From: JBCCOW01 sp039025855
GTDB lineage: Bacteria > Planctomycetota > Phycisphaerae > Phycisphaerales > Phycisphaeraceae
Direction of reading: 5' to 3'
DNA: 64,000 nucleotides
Assembly (NCBI GenBank): GCA_039025855.1
Contig: JBCCNL010000004.1
Span: forward strand, 1-64,000
Position 1 is the stretch's first letter; every line of letters begins with the position of its first letter. Of the stretch, positions 1 through 8,381 are shown piece by piece. The notes beneath the pieces are model-generated. The model saw only the letters and a program-made list of their open reading frames with translations. It made no database searches and was not told the origin of the DNA. A program made the position numbers and the translations under genes.

Positions 1-1032
1 ATGTATCCGGGGTTTCGGCGTGGGTGGCAGCGTCGGTTGAATGCGTGGGCGATGCGGCGGGCGGTGGAGTCGGCGGTGTCTTCGGGGCCTGATGTGGAGC
101 GGGTGGGGTTGACGACGTTGCCGATCACGGCGGACCTGGTGGGGTTGGTGTCTGGAATGGACAGGTGGGTGTATTACTGCGTGGATGATTTTTCGGTTTG
201 GCCGGGTGTGGACCACGCGGTGATGGAACGGATGGAGCCGGAGCTGGTGCGGAAGGTGGATGCGGTGGTGTGTGTGTCGGAGGTGTTGCGGGGGCGGGTC
301 GAGCGGATGTTGAACCACGAAGGCACGAAGGACACGAAGAGGGGAGAAGTTGAACGCCAAGACGCCAAGACGCCAAGACGCCAAGGGGTTGAGTTGTTGA
401 CGCACGGGGTGGACATCAACTTCTTTGATCATCGTCAGCGTGTGTTGAAGGATGGAAAGACGTTGGCCACTGGAGAAGCAATCGAGGCGTGTCAGTATTT
501 GAGTCGAGACGTTTTGCCGCTCGAAGGTGATGAATTGAAAGCAGTCTTTTGGGGGTTACTTGATGAGCGATTGGATCTTGATTGGGTTGAGCAATTGAAT
601 CACGAGCTTGAGGGCGGCGTGTATCTGGTGGGACCCGGGACAATTGTCTTGCCGAGAACTGCGGCTTTTTTAGCCAGTTCCATCCCTTTCCATTTGCTTC
701 CGGGTTTGGCCCAGTTGTCGGATGTGTTGGTGATGCCGTATCGGGATGTGCCGGTGACGCGGGCGATGCAGCCGTTGAAGTTGTTGGAGTATTTGGCGAC
801 GTACAAGCCGGTGGTGGTGCGGGACTTGCCAGCGACGCGGGCGTGGGGGGATTGCTGCGATGTGGTGTCGACGGCGGAGGATTTTGTGCGGGTGTGTCGG
901 GAGCGGGCGGAAGGGGGGTTGCCGGAGGCGCAGAGGGCGGCACGGGAGCGGCGGTTGGCGGGGGAGTCATGGTCCGAGAAGGCGCGGGTGTTGCATAGGG
1001 TGCTGCGGGGTGAGGCTGGGGCGGGCCGATAA
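1..1032 (+). CDS. Glycosyltransferase (GT4-like), probably 5'-truncated by the window edge
   Basis: The frame is open from the first base, so the true N-terminus may lie upstream. The product resembles exopolysaccharide glycosyltransferases that move a sugar from a nucleotide donor at the inner membrane. The motif DDFSVWPG near residue 62, the VVCVSEVL segment near residue 90 and a C-terminal stretch with PLKLLEYLATYKPVVV near residue 260 are typical of this fold, the last binding the donor sugar. It is followed 7 nt later by an acyltransferase and then a PEP-CTERM FemAB gene, which suggests an exosortase-linked polysaccharide cluster. Residues of about 104-129 are encoded by two short repeats (CACGAAGG and CGCCAAGA units), an unusual in-frame insertion. 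The G+C content dips between about 420 and 720. Confidence 0.75.
   Translation: MYPGFRRGWQRRLNAWAMRRAVESAVSSGPDVERVGLTTLPITADLVGLVSGMDRWVYYCVDDFSVWPGVDHAVMERMEPELVRKVDAVVCVSEVLRGRVERMLNHEGTKDTKRGEVERQDAKTPRRQGVELLTHGVDINFFDHRQRVLKDGKTLATGEAIEACQYLSRDVLPLEGDELKAVFWGLLDERLDLDWVEQLNHELEGGVYLVGPGTIVLPRTAAFLASSIPFHLLPGLAQLSDVLVMPYRDVPVTRAMQPLKLLEYLATYKPVVVRDLPATRAWGDCCDVVSTAEDFVRVCRERAEGGLPEAQRAARERRLAGESWSEKARVLHRVLRGEAGAGR
312..385. repeat. Tandem repeats CACGAAGG-like and (CGCCAAGA)4 inside a gene
   Basis: Bases 312-342 carry three degenerate CACGAAG units and bases 355-385 carry almost four exact copies of the 8-mer CGCCAAGA. The same 8-mer array recurs twice near 25.6 kb. An 8-bp period inside coding DNA runs through all reading frames, so it is not protein-driven repetition. 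Confidence 0.85.
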
Positions 1033-1039
1033 CCGGGGT

Positions 1040-1762
1040 ATGGATCTGAAGCATCTCGGTTGGAAGATGGGCTGGTTGAAGGCTTGGCCTTGGGTGTGGC
1101 GGTATCAGCTGTTGAGCGGGTTGCTTGGCGGGGATCGGGCAATGAGTCTGTGCAGTGAGGGGGTGTCGCGGTTGCCGGGGATGTTGGGGATCTACACCAG
1201 GCAGGCGTTTTATCGAGCGGTGTGCGGGGCGGACGATCGCGGCGAGGGGGGCGTGGTCGGGATCGATGTGCACTTCGGGTTCATGAGCGTGGTGAGCAAG
1301 ACGGCGGCGGCGTTCGGGGACCGGGCGTACATCGGGCGGTTCTGCACGGTGGGGCTGGTGGACATGGGGCACGACGCGAAGCTGGCGGACGGGGTGCAGG
1401 TGTTGAGCGGGGCACACCAGCACGGGGAGGCGCCGCGGTATGAGCGGGTGGTGATTGGGCCGAGGGCGTGGATCGGTGCGGGGGCGGTGGTGATGGCGGA
1501 CGTGGGGGCGGACGCGGTGGTTGCGGCGGGGGCGGTGGTGCGGACGCCGGTGGCGGCGGGGCAGCGGGTGGCGGGGGTGCCGGCCCGGGTGATTAGTCGT
1601 GGGGGTGGCTGGGGTCAGCGATTAGGTGACCGGGCGAAGGCGACGTCGAGCGTGGTGTTTGATGAGGCGCTGATGAGCCAGCGGCGGCGAGCCGCGCAGA
1701 AGGCTTCGCCATCTGCGGGCTTTGGTGACGGGGGTGAGGACGATTGGAAGAGCGCGGCGTGA
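1040..1762 (+). CDS. Hexapeptide-repeat (left-handed beta-helix) O-acyltransferase
   Basis: A 240-residue protein with the isoleucine-patch repeats of acetyltransferases such as colanic acid WcaF: VVGIDVHFG, YIGRFCTVG, VVIGPRAWIGAGAVV, AVVAAGAVV and the closing GVPARVI. It probably transfers an acetyl or other acyl group to a polysaccharide or its precursor in the cytoplasm. The ATG at 1040, 7 nt after the preceding glycosyltransferase, is preferred over longer frames because upstream codons overlap that gene. A proline/alanine-poor tail of about 50 residues follows the helix and is not part of the fold. The stop codon overlaps the start of the FemAB gene (GTGA), so translation is probably coupled. 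Confidence 0.85.
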   Translation: MDLKHLGWKMGWLKAWPWVWRYQLLSGLLGGDRAMSLCSEGVSRLPGMLGIYTRQAFYRAVCGADDRGEGGVVGIDVHFGFMSVVSKTAAAFGDRAYIGRFCTVGLVDMGHDAKLADGVQVLSGAHQHGEAPRYERVVIGPRAWIGAGAVVMADVGADAVVAAGAVVRTPVAAGQRVAGVPARVISRGGGWGQRLGDRAKATSSVVFDEALMSQRRRAAQKASPSAGFGDGGEDDWKSAA

Positions 1763-2838
1763 GGGTGCGGGTGGTGGAGCAGGTTGAGGGCGGCCTGGCG
1801 GATGAGGTCAGGGCGTTTGTGTCGTCGCAGCCGGTGGAGCGGGGAGCGTGCATGGAGCAGGACCCGCGGTGGTTGGAAGTCTTGCGGGATGGGTTGGGGC
1901 ATCGGCCGAGGCTGTTGGTTGTGGAGCAGGACGGGGCGGTGGTGGGGGTGTTGCCGTTGGCGGGGGTGCGGTCGGTGTTGTTCGGGCGGTTCCTGGTGAG
2001 TTTGCCGTACTTGAACCGGGCGGGGATCGTGGCGGCGGATGACGCGGTGGCGGTGGTGTTGTGGGAGGCGGCGAAGCAGGAGGCACAGCGGGTGGATGCG
2101 AAGTATCTGGAGCTTCGGCATCATGCTTGGCGGTTGGGTGCGATGGCGCAGAGTGGTTTGGGGATTAGCCAGACGAAGGCGGAGAAGTCGCGGATGGTGT
2201 TGGGGCTGCCAGGGGATGCGGATTCGCTGTGGTCGGGGTTCTCGGCGAAGGTGAGGAATCAGGTGCGGAAGGGCGACAAGCACGGGTTGAATATCGCGTT
2301 CGGCGGGCGGGAGTTGTTGGACGGGTTCTACAGCGTGTTTGCGGTAAACATGCGGGACCTGGGGACGCCGGTGTATCCGCGGAGGCTGTTTGCGGCGATG
2401 CTTGAGCATCTGGGCGATGCGTGCGAGATCGCGGTGGTGACGCAGGAGGGGGTGGCGATCGCGGGGGCCGTGCTGGTGCACGATGGGTGGACGGGGCAGG
2501 GTGTGAGTCAGGTACCGTCGGCGAGCTGTCTTCGGCAGATGAATCACACGAACGCGAACATGTGGATGTACCACCGGTTGTTGTGCCGAGCGATCGAGCG
2601 GGGGAGCGGGTCGTTTGATTTTGGGCGGAGCAGCGAGGGGAGCGGGACGTGGCGGTTCAAGAAGCAGTGGGGGGCGGAGCCGGAGCCGACGGCGTGGGAG
2701 GTGCATCTGCGGAAGGGCGAGGCGGACGCGGTGCGGCCGGACAACCCGAAGTACCGGCGGCGGATCGAGGCGTGGCAGAAGCTGCCGGTGTGGGTGACGC
2801 GGCTGGCGGGGCCGGTGGTGGTGCGGGGGATCCCTTGA
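1759..2838 (+). CDS. FemAB-like acyltransferase, PEP-CTERM/exosortase system-associated
   Basis: The 359-residue product matches the FemAB-related proteins that accompany exosortase/PEP-CTERM loci. Visible landmarks are LWSGFSAKVRNQVRKG near residue 165, the NMRDLGTPVYP block near 202, and a C-terminal DFGRSSEGSGTWRFKKQWG motif that is highly characteristic of this family. These proteins have duplicated GNAT folds and in relatives transfer amino acids from aminoacyl-tRNA; the substrate here is unknown. The GTG at 1759 overlaps the upstream stop as GTGA and has GGAAG 8 nt ahead; a TTG at 1744 is possible. Three PEP-CTERM proteins elsewhere in the window fit this role. Confidence 0.85.
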   Translation: MRVRVVEQVEGGLADEVRAFVSSQPVERGACMEQDPRWLEVLRDGLGHRPRLLVVEQDGAVVGVLPLAGVRSVLFGRFLVSLPYLNRAGIVAADDAVAVVLWEAAKQEAQRVDAKYLELRHHAWRLGAMAQSGLGISQTKAEKSRMVLGLPGDADSLWSGFSAKVRNQVRKGDKHGLNIAFGGRELLDGFYSVFAVNMRDLGTPVYPRRLFAAMLEHLGDACEIAVVTQEGVAIAGAVLVHDGWTGQGVSQVPSASCLRQMNHTNANMWMYHRLLCRAIERGSGSFDFGRSSEGSGTWRFKKQWGAEPEPTAWEVHLRKGEADAVRPDNPKYRRRIEAWQKLPVWVTRLAGPVVVRGIP

Positions 2839-2852
2839 AGTGGGCGCGGGGT

Positions 2853-3899
2853 TCAGATCGATTCGCGGACGGCTTGGATAACGGCGTCGCGGTAGCCGTC
2901 GTTGGCCAGTCGGATGCGGACCTGGCATGAGGGCGTGTCGGTCAGTCTGAGCCCGTATGGCGCGAAGAAACCCGGGATGAGGGCGGCGGCGAAGCCGCTG
3001 ATGAACATGCCGAGCATCCCGCCGACCAGGAGCTTGCCGATGAGGTTGCCGGGGTAGAGCAACCCGATCCCCATGGAGACCGTGAGGCCGAGCAATGCTG
3101 CGAGAAGTGAACGCGGGATGAACCATCGACGGTAGGCGCGAACGCAGGCGTGGCAGGCGGGCAGTGGGCGTTCCTCGCCAACGGAGAACGGCGGCGTGAC
3201 GGTGGTTTCCGCGGTTCCGTTGCACATGCAGCAGGCATTGGGGAAGTCGGTTTTGAGCAGCGAGAATTGGACCCAGTTGGCATCGACGATGGGCTCGGCC
3301 GGCTGCGCGATTTCCAACGGGGTGTCGTCGTCGGGCGGGTCGCCTGGGGTTGGGGATTGGGGGACGAGGGAGGCGACGCAGCCGGGCAGTGAGCGCTTCT
3401 GCCCCAGGTGCATGTCGTTGGGGTTGAGGGCCAGCCGTTTGAGTAAGGTGCGAGCGGTCATGACGAGCGGGGTCACGACGAGCAGTGACGCGATGGCGCC
3501 AAGCGACGCGGCCATGAGGAGTGTCGACTCGAAGAAAGCAACGACCGCGACGAGGCCGAAAGGCACGGCGAGGATCAGCATCACTTTCTTGAGAGCCGGC
3601 CGGCCGGGGTAGCGACGCTTGCGTAAGACCCGGATCATCAGGGATTGCAGGTGGCCACAGCTCGGGCACACCGCGGGCTCGATGGCTCGATCGATCAGCC
3701 TTGCCGTGTCTTTCTGTGCGCGATCTTCAGCTCGGCGGGACGCGCCTTTGTTGTTTAGGAAGTAGGGGCTTTCGCCGGAACCCGTCCCCATCCGTGTCGC
3801 GATGTAGTAATAGTCCGTTTGACACTTCTCACATGACACCGCGCGGACCACGCTCGCGGAATCGGTCGCGGTCATCGTTTTGCCGATGTAGGTCACCAT
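2853..3899 (-). CDS. Membrane protein with two zinc-ribbon-like cysteine clusters, function unknown
   Basis: I recognise no function. The 348-residue product has an N-terminal CEKC plus CPSCGH pair (near residues 23 and 79), a hydrophobic segment pair near residues 108-150, a second cluster CCMCNGT with CHAC near 225-255, and a C-terminal glycine-rich pair of membrane segments near 265-320. The layout suggests two cytoplasmic zinc-binding modules alternating with membrane hairpins. It converges on the FemAB gene (14-nt gap) and is followed upstream by a short spacer to the sensor kinase on the same strand. Two other unrelated-looking zinc-ribbon membrane proteins lie at 9.8 and 14.3 kb. Confidence 0.7.
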   Translation of the reverse strand: MVTYIGKTMTATDSASVVRAVSCEKCQTDYYYIATRMGTGSGESPYFLNNKGASRRAEDRAQKDTARLIDRAIEPAVCPSCGHLQSLMIRVLRKRRYPGRPALKKVMLILAVPFGLVAVVAFFESTLLMAASLGAIASLLVVTPLVMTARTLLKRLALNPNDMHLGQKRSLPGCVASLVPQSPTPGDPPDDDTPLEIAQPAEPIVDANWVQFSLLKTDFPNACCMCNGTAETTVTPPFSVGEERPLPACHACVRAYRRWFIPRSLLAALLGLTVSMGIGLLYPGNLIGKLLVGGMLGMFISGFAAALIPGFFAPYGLRLTDTPSCQVRIRLANDGYRDAVIQAVRESI

Positions 3900-3968
3900 C
3901 GTTTAAGCGGTCCGGAATGATGGAGTTGGCGTGGGGGTCTTCGGTTCAGGGTGATGGTCGGGACAGGG

Positions 3969-5561
3969 TCAGACCGCAGGCATCAGGGGGGCGCTACGGT
4001 TTTCGATGACGAGGGGGAGGGTGATGGCGAAGGTGGCGCCTTTGCCGGGCTCGGAGTCGAGTGTGATGTCGGCCTGGAGCATGTGGGCGAGTTCTTGGGA
4101 GATGGTGAGGCCGAGGCCGGTGCCGCCGTGGGTTTTGGTGACGGAGGGGTCGAGCTGGGAGAATTTTTCGAAGACCTTGTCGTGGTCTTCGGGGTGGATG
4201 CCGGGGCCGGTGTCGGTGACGGCGAGTCGGACGCGGGGGCGGTCGGTGTTGTTCAGGGGTGGGACGGCGGTGGCGGCGAGGGTGACGCGGCCGGCTTCGG
4301 GGGTGAATTTGACGGCGTTGGAGAGGAAGTTGAAGAGGATCTGGTGGAGCTTGCCGGGGTCGGTCTCGATGGCGGGGAGCTTGGGGGCGACGTTGACGTC
4401 GAGCTGGATGGAGCGTTTGTTGGCGACGGGTTTGATCAGGGTGATCAGGCCCTCGACGGTATCGGCGACGGAGACGGTCTGGAGGTTGAGCTCGACGCGG
4501 CCGGCCTCGATCTTGGCGAGGTCGAGCAGGTCGTTGATGAGGTCGAGGAGTCGGCGAGAAGAGGTGATGATGTTGGCGGCGTAGCGCTTGCGTTTTTCGT
4601 CGATGGGCCCGGTCTGGTCGGCGAGGGTTTCCTGGAGGACTTCTGCGAAGCCGATGATGGAGTTGAGGGGGGTGCGGAGTTCGTGGGAGACGTTGGCGAG
4701 GAACTCGCCTTTGAGCTTGTTGGCTTCGTAGAGGGTGATGTTGGATTCGGCGAGCTCGCCGAGGCGGAGATCGAGGGTTTTGTTGGCGGCGGAGAGTTGG
4801 TCTTGCCGGTCGCGGAGGCGTTCGAGCATGGTGTTGAACATGTCGGAGAGGTCTTGGAACTCGTCGCCGGTGTTGATGTCGGAGCGGATGTGGGTCTGGC
4901 CGTCGGCGACGCGTTGGGCGTAGGTGCGGAGGAGTCGGACGGGGGAGAGGATGAGCCGGGTGGTGATGAACCAGAAGACGGCGATGGCGAGGAGGCCGGC
5001 GAGGAGCCCGGCGGCGACGATGTAGATGCGGTTGGCGACGGTCTGGCGGGGGGTGGAGTCGTCGCGGAGGGTGACGACCCAGAGCTCGGTGATGCGGTTG
5101 GGGTTGGGGGAGGTGCGTCCGGTGCGGGGTGACGGGGGGCCGTTGCGGGTGTCGGCTTGCCGGAACACGCGGAGGTAGCGGTGGCGGATGCGGCCCTGGT
5201 CATCGACGGTGGTCTGGATCTGGTCGTGCTTATCGGGGACGGCGCTGAAGAGGTCGACGACTGGCTGGAGTTGGCGCTGGCTTTCGAGGAAGAGTGGGAG
5301 GCTGCTACCCGGGACGTAGCGGATGGTGATGGCGGGGTCGTCGTCGGTGGCTTGGGTGGCGACGGGGTTGCCGAGGAAGGCTTCGGGCTGCTGCCGCGCG
5401 AGGGTGACGGCATCGCGGGCGCGCTCGAGGGGCTGGACCTTGACGAGGGTCTGCATGCGGGTCCATACCACGGCGAGGGCGGCGGTGAGGATGAGCAGGA
5501 CGGCGGCACCGAAGAGGAGCTGGCACTTATTGGCGAGGCTGATGCCGACGCGTTTTGGCAT
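3969..5561 (-). CDS. Membrane sensor histidine kinase (HAMP-HisKA-HATPase)
   Basis: A 530-residue two-component kinase. A membrane segment at residues 13-33 and another near 180-203 flank a roughly 145-residue extracytoplasmic sensor region with no recognised fold. A HAMP linker follows, then the HisKA phosphoacceptor box NVSHELRTPLNSIIGF near residue 292, and the ATPase boxes NAVKFTPEAG, DTGPGI and GGTGLGLTI near 395-500. No response regulator is adjacent, so it is an orphan and its partner is elsewhere. A TAGCAT hexamer sits 6 nt before the ATG with no room for a ribosome site, which suggests a leaderless transcript. It lies 73 bases downstream of ilvN on the same strand. Confidence 0.93.
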   Translation of the reverse strand: MPKRVGISLANKCQLLFGAAVLLILTAALAVVWTRMQTLVKVQPLERARDAVTLARQQPEAFLGNPVATQATDDDPAITIRYVPGSSLPLFLESQRQLQPVVDLFSAVPDKHDQIQTTVDDQGRIRHRYLRVFRQADTRNGPPSPRTGRTSPNPNRITELWVVTLRDDSTPRQTVANRIYIVAAGLLAGLLAIAVFWFITTRLILSPVRLLRTYAQRVADGQTHIRSDINTGDEFQDLSDMFNTMLERLRDRQDQLSAANKTLDLRLGELAESNITLYEANKLKGEFLANVSHELRTPLNSIIGFAEVLQETLADQTGPIDEKRKRYAANIITSSRRLLDLINDLLDLAKIEAGRVELNLQTVSVADTVEGLITLIKPVANKRSIQLDVNVAPKLPAIETDPGKLHQILFNFLSNAVKFTPEAGRVTLAATAVPPLNNTDRPRVRLAVTDTGPGIHPEDHDKVFEKFSQLDPSVTKTHGGTGLGLTISQELAHMLQADITLDSEPGKGATFAITLPLVIENRSAPLMPAV

Positions 5562-5567
5562 GAGGGC

Positions 5568-5573
5568 ATGCTA
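5568..5573 (-). promoter_or_regulatory. -10 element TAGCAT, 6 nt before the kinase ATG
   Basis: TAGCAT matches TANNNT and is followed by exactly six bases and the start codon, placing the expected transcription start at or next to the ATG. No -35 TTGACA is visible. Confidence 0.6.
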
Positions 5574-5595
5574 CGGGAAGCAATGCGTGGTGCGG

Positions 5596-5618
5596 GCCCA
5601 CGGTGAGACACCGTGGGC
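5596..5618. repeat. Palindrome GCCCACGGTG-AGA-CACCGTGGGC
   Basis: A perfect 10-bp stem with a 3-base loop between ilvN and the kinase gene. On the minus strand it reads AAGCCCACGG...CCGTGGGCCCGCACC, sharing edges with the element at 28.04 kb although the inner stem differs. It could also act as a transcription stop for ilvN, though no T-run follows. Confidence 0.7.
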
Positions 5619-5634
5619 TTCGCGGCGGGTGGGG

Positions 5635-6249
5635 TTAGCCGGGGGGGAGGTTGGCTTCGTCGATGGCGGGGCCGGTGGGGGCGAGGGCGGCGACGCGTTG
5701 GGCCTGGCGGGAGGCGAGGGGTTTGGAGTTGCCGCGGGGCATGGCGATGACGCCGGTGCGGGCGAGCTCGATGATGCCGTAGGGCGCGAGGAGCTCGATG
5801 AAGGCGGCGAGTTTTTCTTCGGCGCCGGCGAGCTCGATCATCAGGCGGTCGCCGAAGACGTCGACGACCTTCGCGCGGAAGAGGCTGGCGAGGGTGGTGA
5901 TCTCTTCGCGTTTGTCGGCGTCGCCGCCTCCAGAATCCGTTGTGCCCTTGGTCGAGACAGAGACCAAAACCAGGTCGCGTTCGACGAAGGCGACGTCCTG
6001 GTAGGCCACCACCTTGACGACGGGGACCAGTCGTTGGAGTTGTTTGCGGACCTGCTCGAGAATGGCGTCATCGCCGACGACGACGATGGTCATGCGGGAG
6101 AGCTCTGGGTTTTCGGTGCGTCCGACGACGAGGGAGTCGATGTTGAAGCCGCGGGCGGCGAACATGCCGGCGACCTGGGCGAGGACGCCGGGTTCGTTGG
6201 TGACCAGGGCGGCGATGACGTGGCGGTAGGCTTGGGGTTCGGAATCCAT
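5635..6249 (-). CDS. ilvN: Acetolactate synthase small (regulatory) subunit
   Basis: The 204-residue protein begins with the ACT domain typical of IlvN/IlvH: NEPGVLAQVAGMFAARGFNIDSL near residues 18-40, then RMTIVV and a VVKVV segment. The C-terminal half, with REEITTLASLFRAKVVDVF and GIIELARTG, matches the second domain of the regulatory subunit. It binds and activates the large catalytic subunit and senses branched-chain amino acids. The length is slightly above the usual 160-180 because of a short TDSGGGDADK insertion and a C-terminal tail. No ilvB or ilvC neighbour is present. The start codon is preceded by TATTAT at 6 nt spacing. Confidence 0.95.
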   Translation of the reverse strand: MDSEPQAYRHVIAALVTNEPGVLAQVAGMFAARGFNIDSLVVGRTENPELSRMTIVVVGDDAILEQVRKQLQRLVPVVKVVAYQDVAFVERDLVLVSVSTKGTTDSGGGDADKREEITTLASLFRAKVVDVFGDRLMIELAGAEEKLAAFIELLAPYGIIELARTGVIAMPRGNSKPLASRQAQRVAALAPTGPAIDEANLPPG

Positions 6250-6544
6250 CGCGGCATAATACTCGGCGGCAGGTACGGGGCTTGGACGTTTTGCGGGGAG
6301 AACTTGTGCAAGAACGCTCAGGACGGGCTGTCAGGCGTCATCTTGGACGGCCGAAAACGTCCAGAGTGTCAAGATATCCACCGCAACAACAGAGAAGCAC
6401 TCGCCGGACAGTGCGGTCTGAGGGCGATGCGTCCACATATGGGTTTTCTCATACGTGCGCGGGTTGGATAGCGGTGATATCCGAGGCTGAGGCGGTTTGG
6501 GCACGCGCTGGGTTGTGGAAAACTCGGGCTGGGCGATTTGTGTT
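6250..6544. other. Long intergenic stretch with a distant inverted repeat
   Basis: No gene is seen between lepB and ilvN. TGGACGTTTT (6283-6292) and AAAACGTCCA (6354-6363) form a perfect 10-bp inverted repeat around a 61-base interval, and CTTGGACG is also repeated directly at 6281 and 6342. This lies upstream of ilvN; a regulatory RNA or protein-binding role is possible but unproven. Confidence 0.4.
6256..6261 (-). promoter_or_regulatory. -10 element TATTAT, 6 nt before ilvN
   Basis: TATTAT followed by six bases and ATG; the closest match to the sigma-70 consensus among the start-proximal hexamers in the window. It predicts a leaderless ilvN mRNA. Confidence 0.65.
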
Positions 6545-8308
6545 TCAGCGGATGAAACGCATCCGGCCGAAGTCGGGGATGGGGAGTTTGCGGTTGGGCA
6601 GGGCGTAGAATGGGGTGGGGTAGTAGACGAAAAAGGCGCGTCCGCCGATGAGCCCGCGGGGGACGCGGCCGGCGAATGTGTCGGGGTTGGGGGTGGTGGG
6701 GGGCGATGAGTCGCTGTTGGGGTTGAAGAACCGGTCGAGGACGCGGCGGTCGACGGTGCGCCAGAAGCGGCTGTCTTCGGAGCGGGTGGTGTTGTCGCCG
6801 GCGACGTAGAAGTCGTCGGGGCCCAAGCGGGCGGGCGGGGCAGCGGGTGCGTCGGCGGAGGTGCGTCGGAGTCCGCCGCGGGCGGGCTTGGCTTCGCTGG
6901 AGACGGTGTAATAGACGTCGCGGTCGAGCTTGATCTCGCGGAGCTGGGCGGGCCCGCCTTCGACGGTGATCATGACGCGCGGTTGTGCGGGCGGGCCCAG
7001 GCGTTGGTAGGTGCGGTCGAGCGTGGTGGGCCACAGCCAGCGGAGGCGTTCTCTGCCGTTGACGAAGACGACGGCGGAGTGGTCGATCTGCCAGAGCTCG
7101 AGGCGGGTGAAGCGGTCGGTGGGGAGCGGGTCGAGCTGGACGGGGTCGACGGGGGTTCGGACGCGGCCGTCGTCGTCGATGACGCGGAGGGCGAGGGTGC
7201 CGTCGGTGTTGAATCGGGCTTCGAGCGTTTGGACATCGGGGCTGTCGAGCCGTGCTGAGAGGGCGAGGGTGAGCGCGGCGCCGGGCTGATCGGGCATGAT
7301 GTCGGCGGCGAGCCGGAGGTCGGTGATGGGCTGGGGTAGGGTGGTGGCTTTTTTCTGGTTGTAGGGGTAGCGGTTGTCGGTCCGGGAAGAGCGGTTGGCG
7401 CGGAAGTCGAAAGCGAGTCGGCCGGTCGGGCCGTCCTCGGCGGTGAAGGTATAGAGGGGGGTGTCGAGGCCTTGCCAGGCACCGGTCGCGGGCTTCCAGG
7501 GGACCTCGAACTCGAAGCCCGGGGGTCGGGCGGCGGTGTTGGCGGCGTCGAGGGGGGTGTACCGGGTGTGGTAGATCGGCTGGAGCATCGCGCGTTGGAC
7601 TTTTTCCCACGCGGGGTTTTCGGCGGGGTCGGTCTTGCGTGCGATGGTGAAGGCGTCTTCGCCGGGGGCTTTGACGTAGACGTCGCCGTCGAGGAGGTGG
7701 AGTTGTTCGCCGGGGAGCCCGAGGACGCGTTTGATGAAGTTGGTGTCGGGGCCGGGGCTGGTCTGGGGGCTCTTGAAGACGATGACGTCCCAGCGGTGGG
7801 GGTCGGTGAAGAGGTAGGCGAGCTTGTTGACGAGGATGCGGTCGCCGTTGCCGAGGGGTGTGCCCTTGGGGACGGTGACGGGAGCGTTGGTCATGGGGGA
7901 GGCGACGACCAGGGCGTCGTGGTCGTCGTTGGGGACGGTGATGTAGTCGCGGAGGAGGGTGCGGGTTTGGCCATCGGCGGAGGTGACGACTTCGCGGTAG
8001 GCCCACTCGGGGACCTCGACCGAGAAGGCGTAGCCGGAGGTGGGGTCGGTGACGCGGACGTGCTGCCCGAGGAGGGTGGGGGCCATGGACCCGGTGGGGA
8101 TGATGAAGGCCTCGATGACGAACCCGCGGAAGACGAAGGCGAGGATGAGGGCGAGGATGACCGACTCGAGGGTCTGCTTGATCGTGTCTTCGGTCGAGGG
8201 TGATGCGGGCGGCGGCGGCGCGGCTGGAGGTTCGGGGGCGGGGGCGGGGGTGGGGGCGGGGGTGTTCTCGGGCCCGGGTCCTTGGGCGTGCTGTGTGGTG
8301 TCCATCAC
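6545..8308 (-). CDS. lepB: Signal peptidase I with a large inserted beta-rich domain
   Basis: The protein has the S26 boxes in order: one membrane anchor at residues 47-64, the Ser box IPTGSMAPT with Ser74, the Lys box FIKRVLGLPGE with Lys193, and the late GDNTTRSEDSR box near 520. It cleaves signal peptides outside the membrane. At 587 residues it is about twice the normal size; nearly all the excess is one insertion between about 215 and 510, rich in predicted beta strands with W, V and alternating polar residues, reminiscent of concanavalin-like or LamG folds. A proline/alanine-rich tail of 40 residues precedes the anchor. GTG at 8308 is chosen because TAGGAT lies 6 nt before it; an ATG is the next codon. 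Confidence 0.92.
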   Translation of the reverse strand: MMDTTQHAQGPGPENTPAPTPAPAPEPPAAPPPPASPSTEDTIKQTLESVILALILAFVFRGFVIEAFIIPTGSMAPTLLGQHVRVTDPTSGYAFSVEVPEWAYREVVTSADGQTRTLLRDYITVPNDDHDALVVASPMTNAPVTVPKGTPLGNGDRILVNKLAYLFTDPHRWDVIVFKSPQTSPGPDTNFIKRVLGLPGEQLHLLDGDVYVKAPGEDAFTIARKTDPAENPAWEKVQRAMLQPIYHTRYTPLDAANTAARPPGFEFEVPWKPATGAWQGLDTPLYTFTAEDGPTGRLAFDFRANRSSRTDNRYPYNQKKATTLPQPITDLRLAADIMPDQPGAALTLALSARLDSPDVQTLEARFNTDGTLALRVIDDDGRVRTPVDPVQLDPLPTDRFTRLELWQIDHSAVVFVNGRERLRWLWPTTLDRTYQRLGPPAQPRVMITVEGGPAQLREIKLDRDVYYTVSSEAKPARGGLRRTSADAPAAPPARLGPDDFYVAGDNTTRSEDSRFWRTVDRRVLDRFFNPNSDSSPPTTPNPDTFAGRVPRGLIGGRAFFVYYPTPFYALPNRKLPIPDFGRMRFIR

Positions 8309-8314
8309 ATCGCT

Positions 8315-8320
8315 ATCCTA
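8315..8320 (-). promoter_or_regulatory. -10 element TAGGAT, 6 nt before lepB GTG
   Basis: TAGGAT plus six bases leads to GTG and then ATG. The exact 6-nt spacing favours the GTG as the leaderless start. Confidence 0.55.
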
Positions 8321-8381
8321 AACGGGGTTGGCGATAGCCGACCGATGATCGAACCGAAACGGCGTATCGCCCGGAGTCGTT

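Noticed and set aside
1615..3669. Very long open frame on the minus strand across the FemAB and zinc-ribbon genes
   Set aside because: Its translation is arginine- and proline-rich and has no domain; it mirrors real genes in a G+C-rich genome.
3951..5132. 393-codon plus-strand frame opposite the histidine kinase
   Set aside because: The product is almost only Gly, Asp, Glu and Val, an antisense reflection of the kinase codons.
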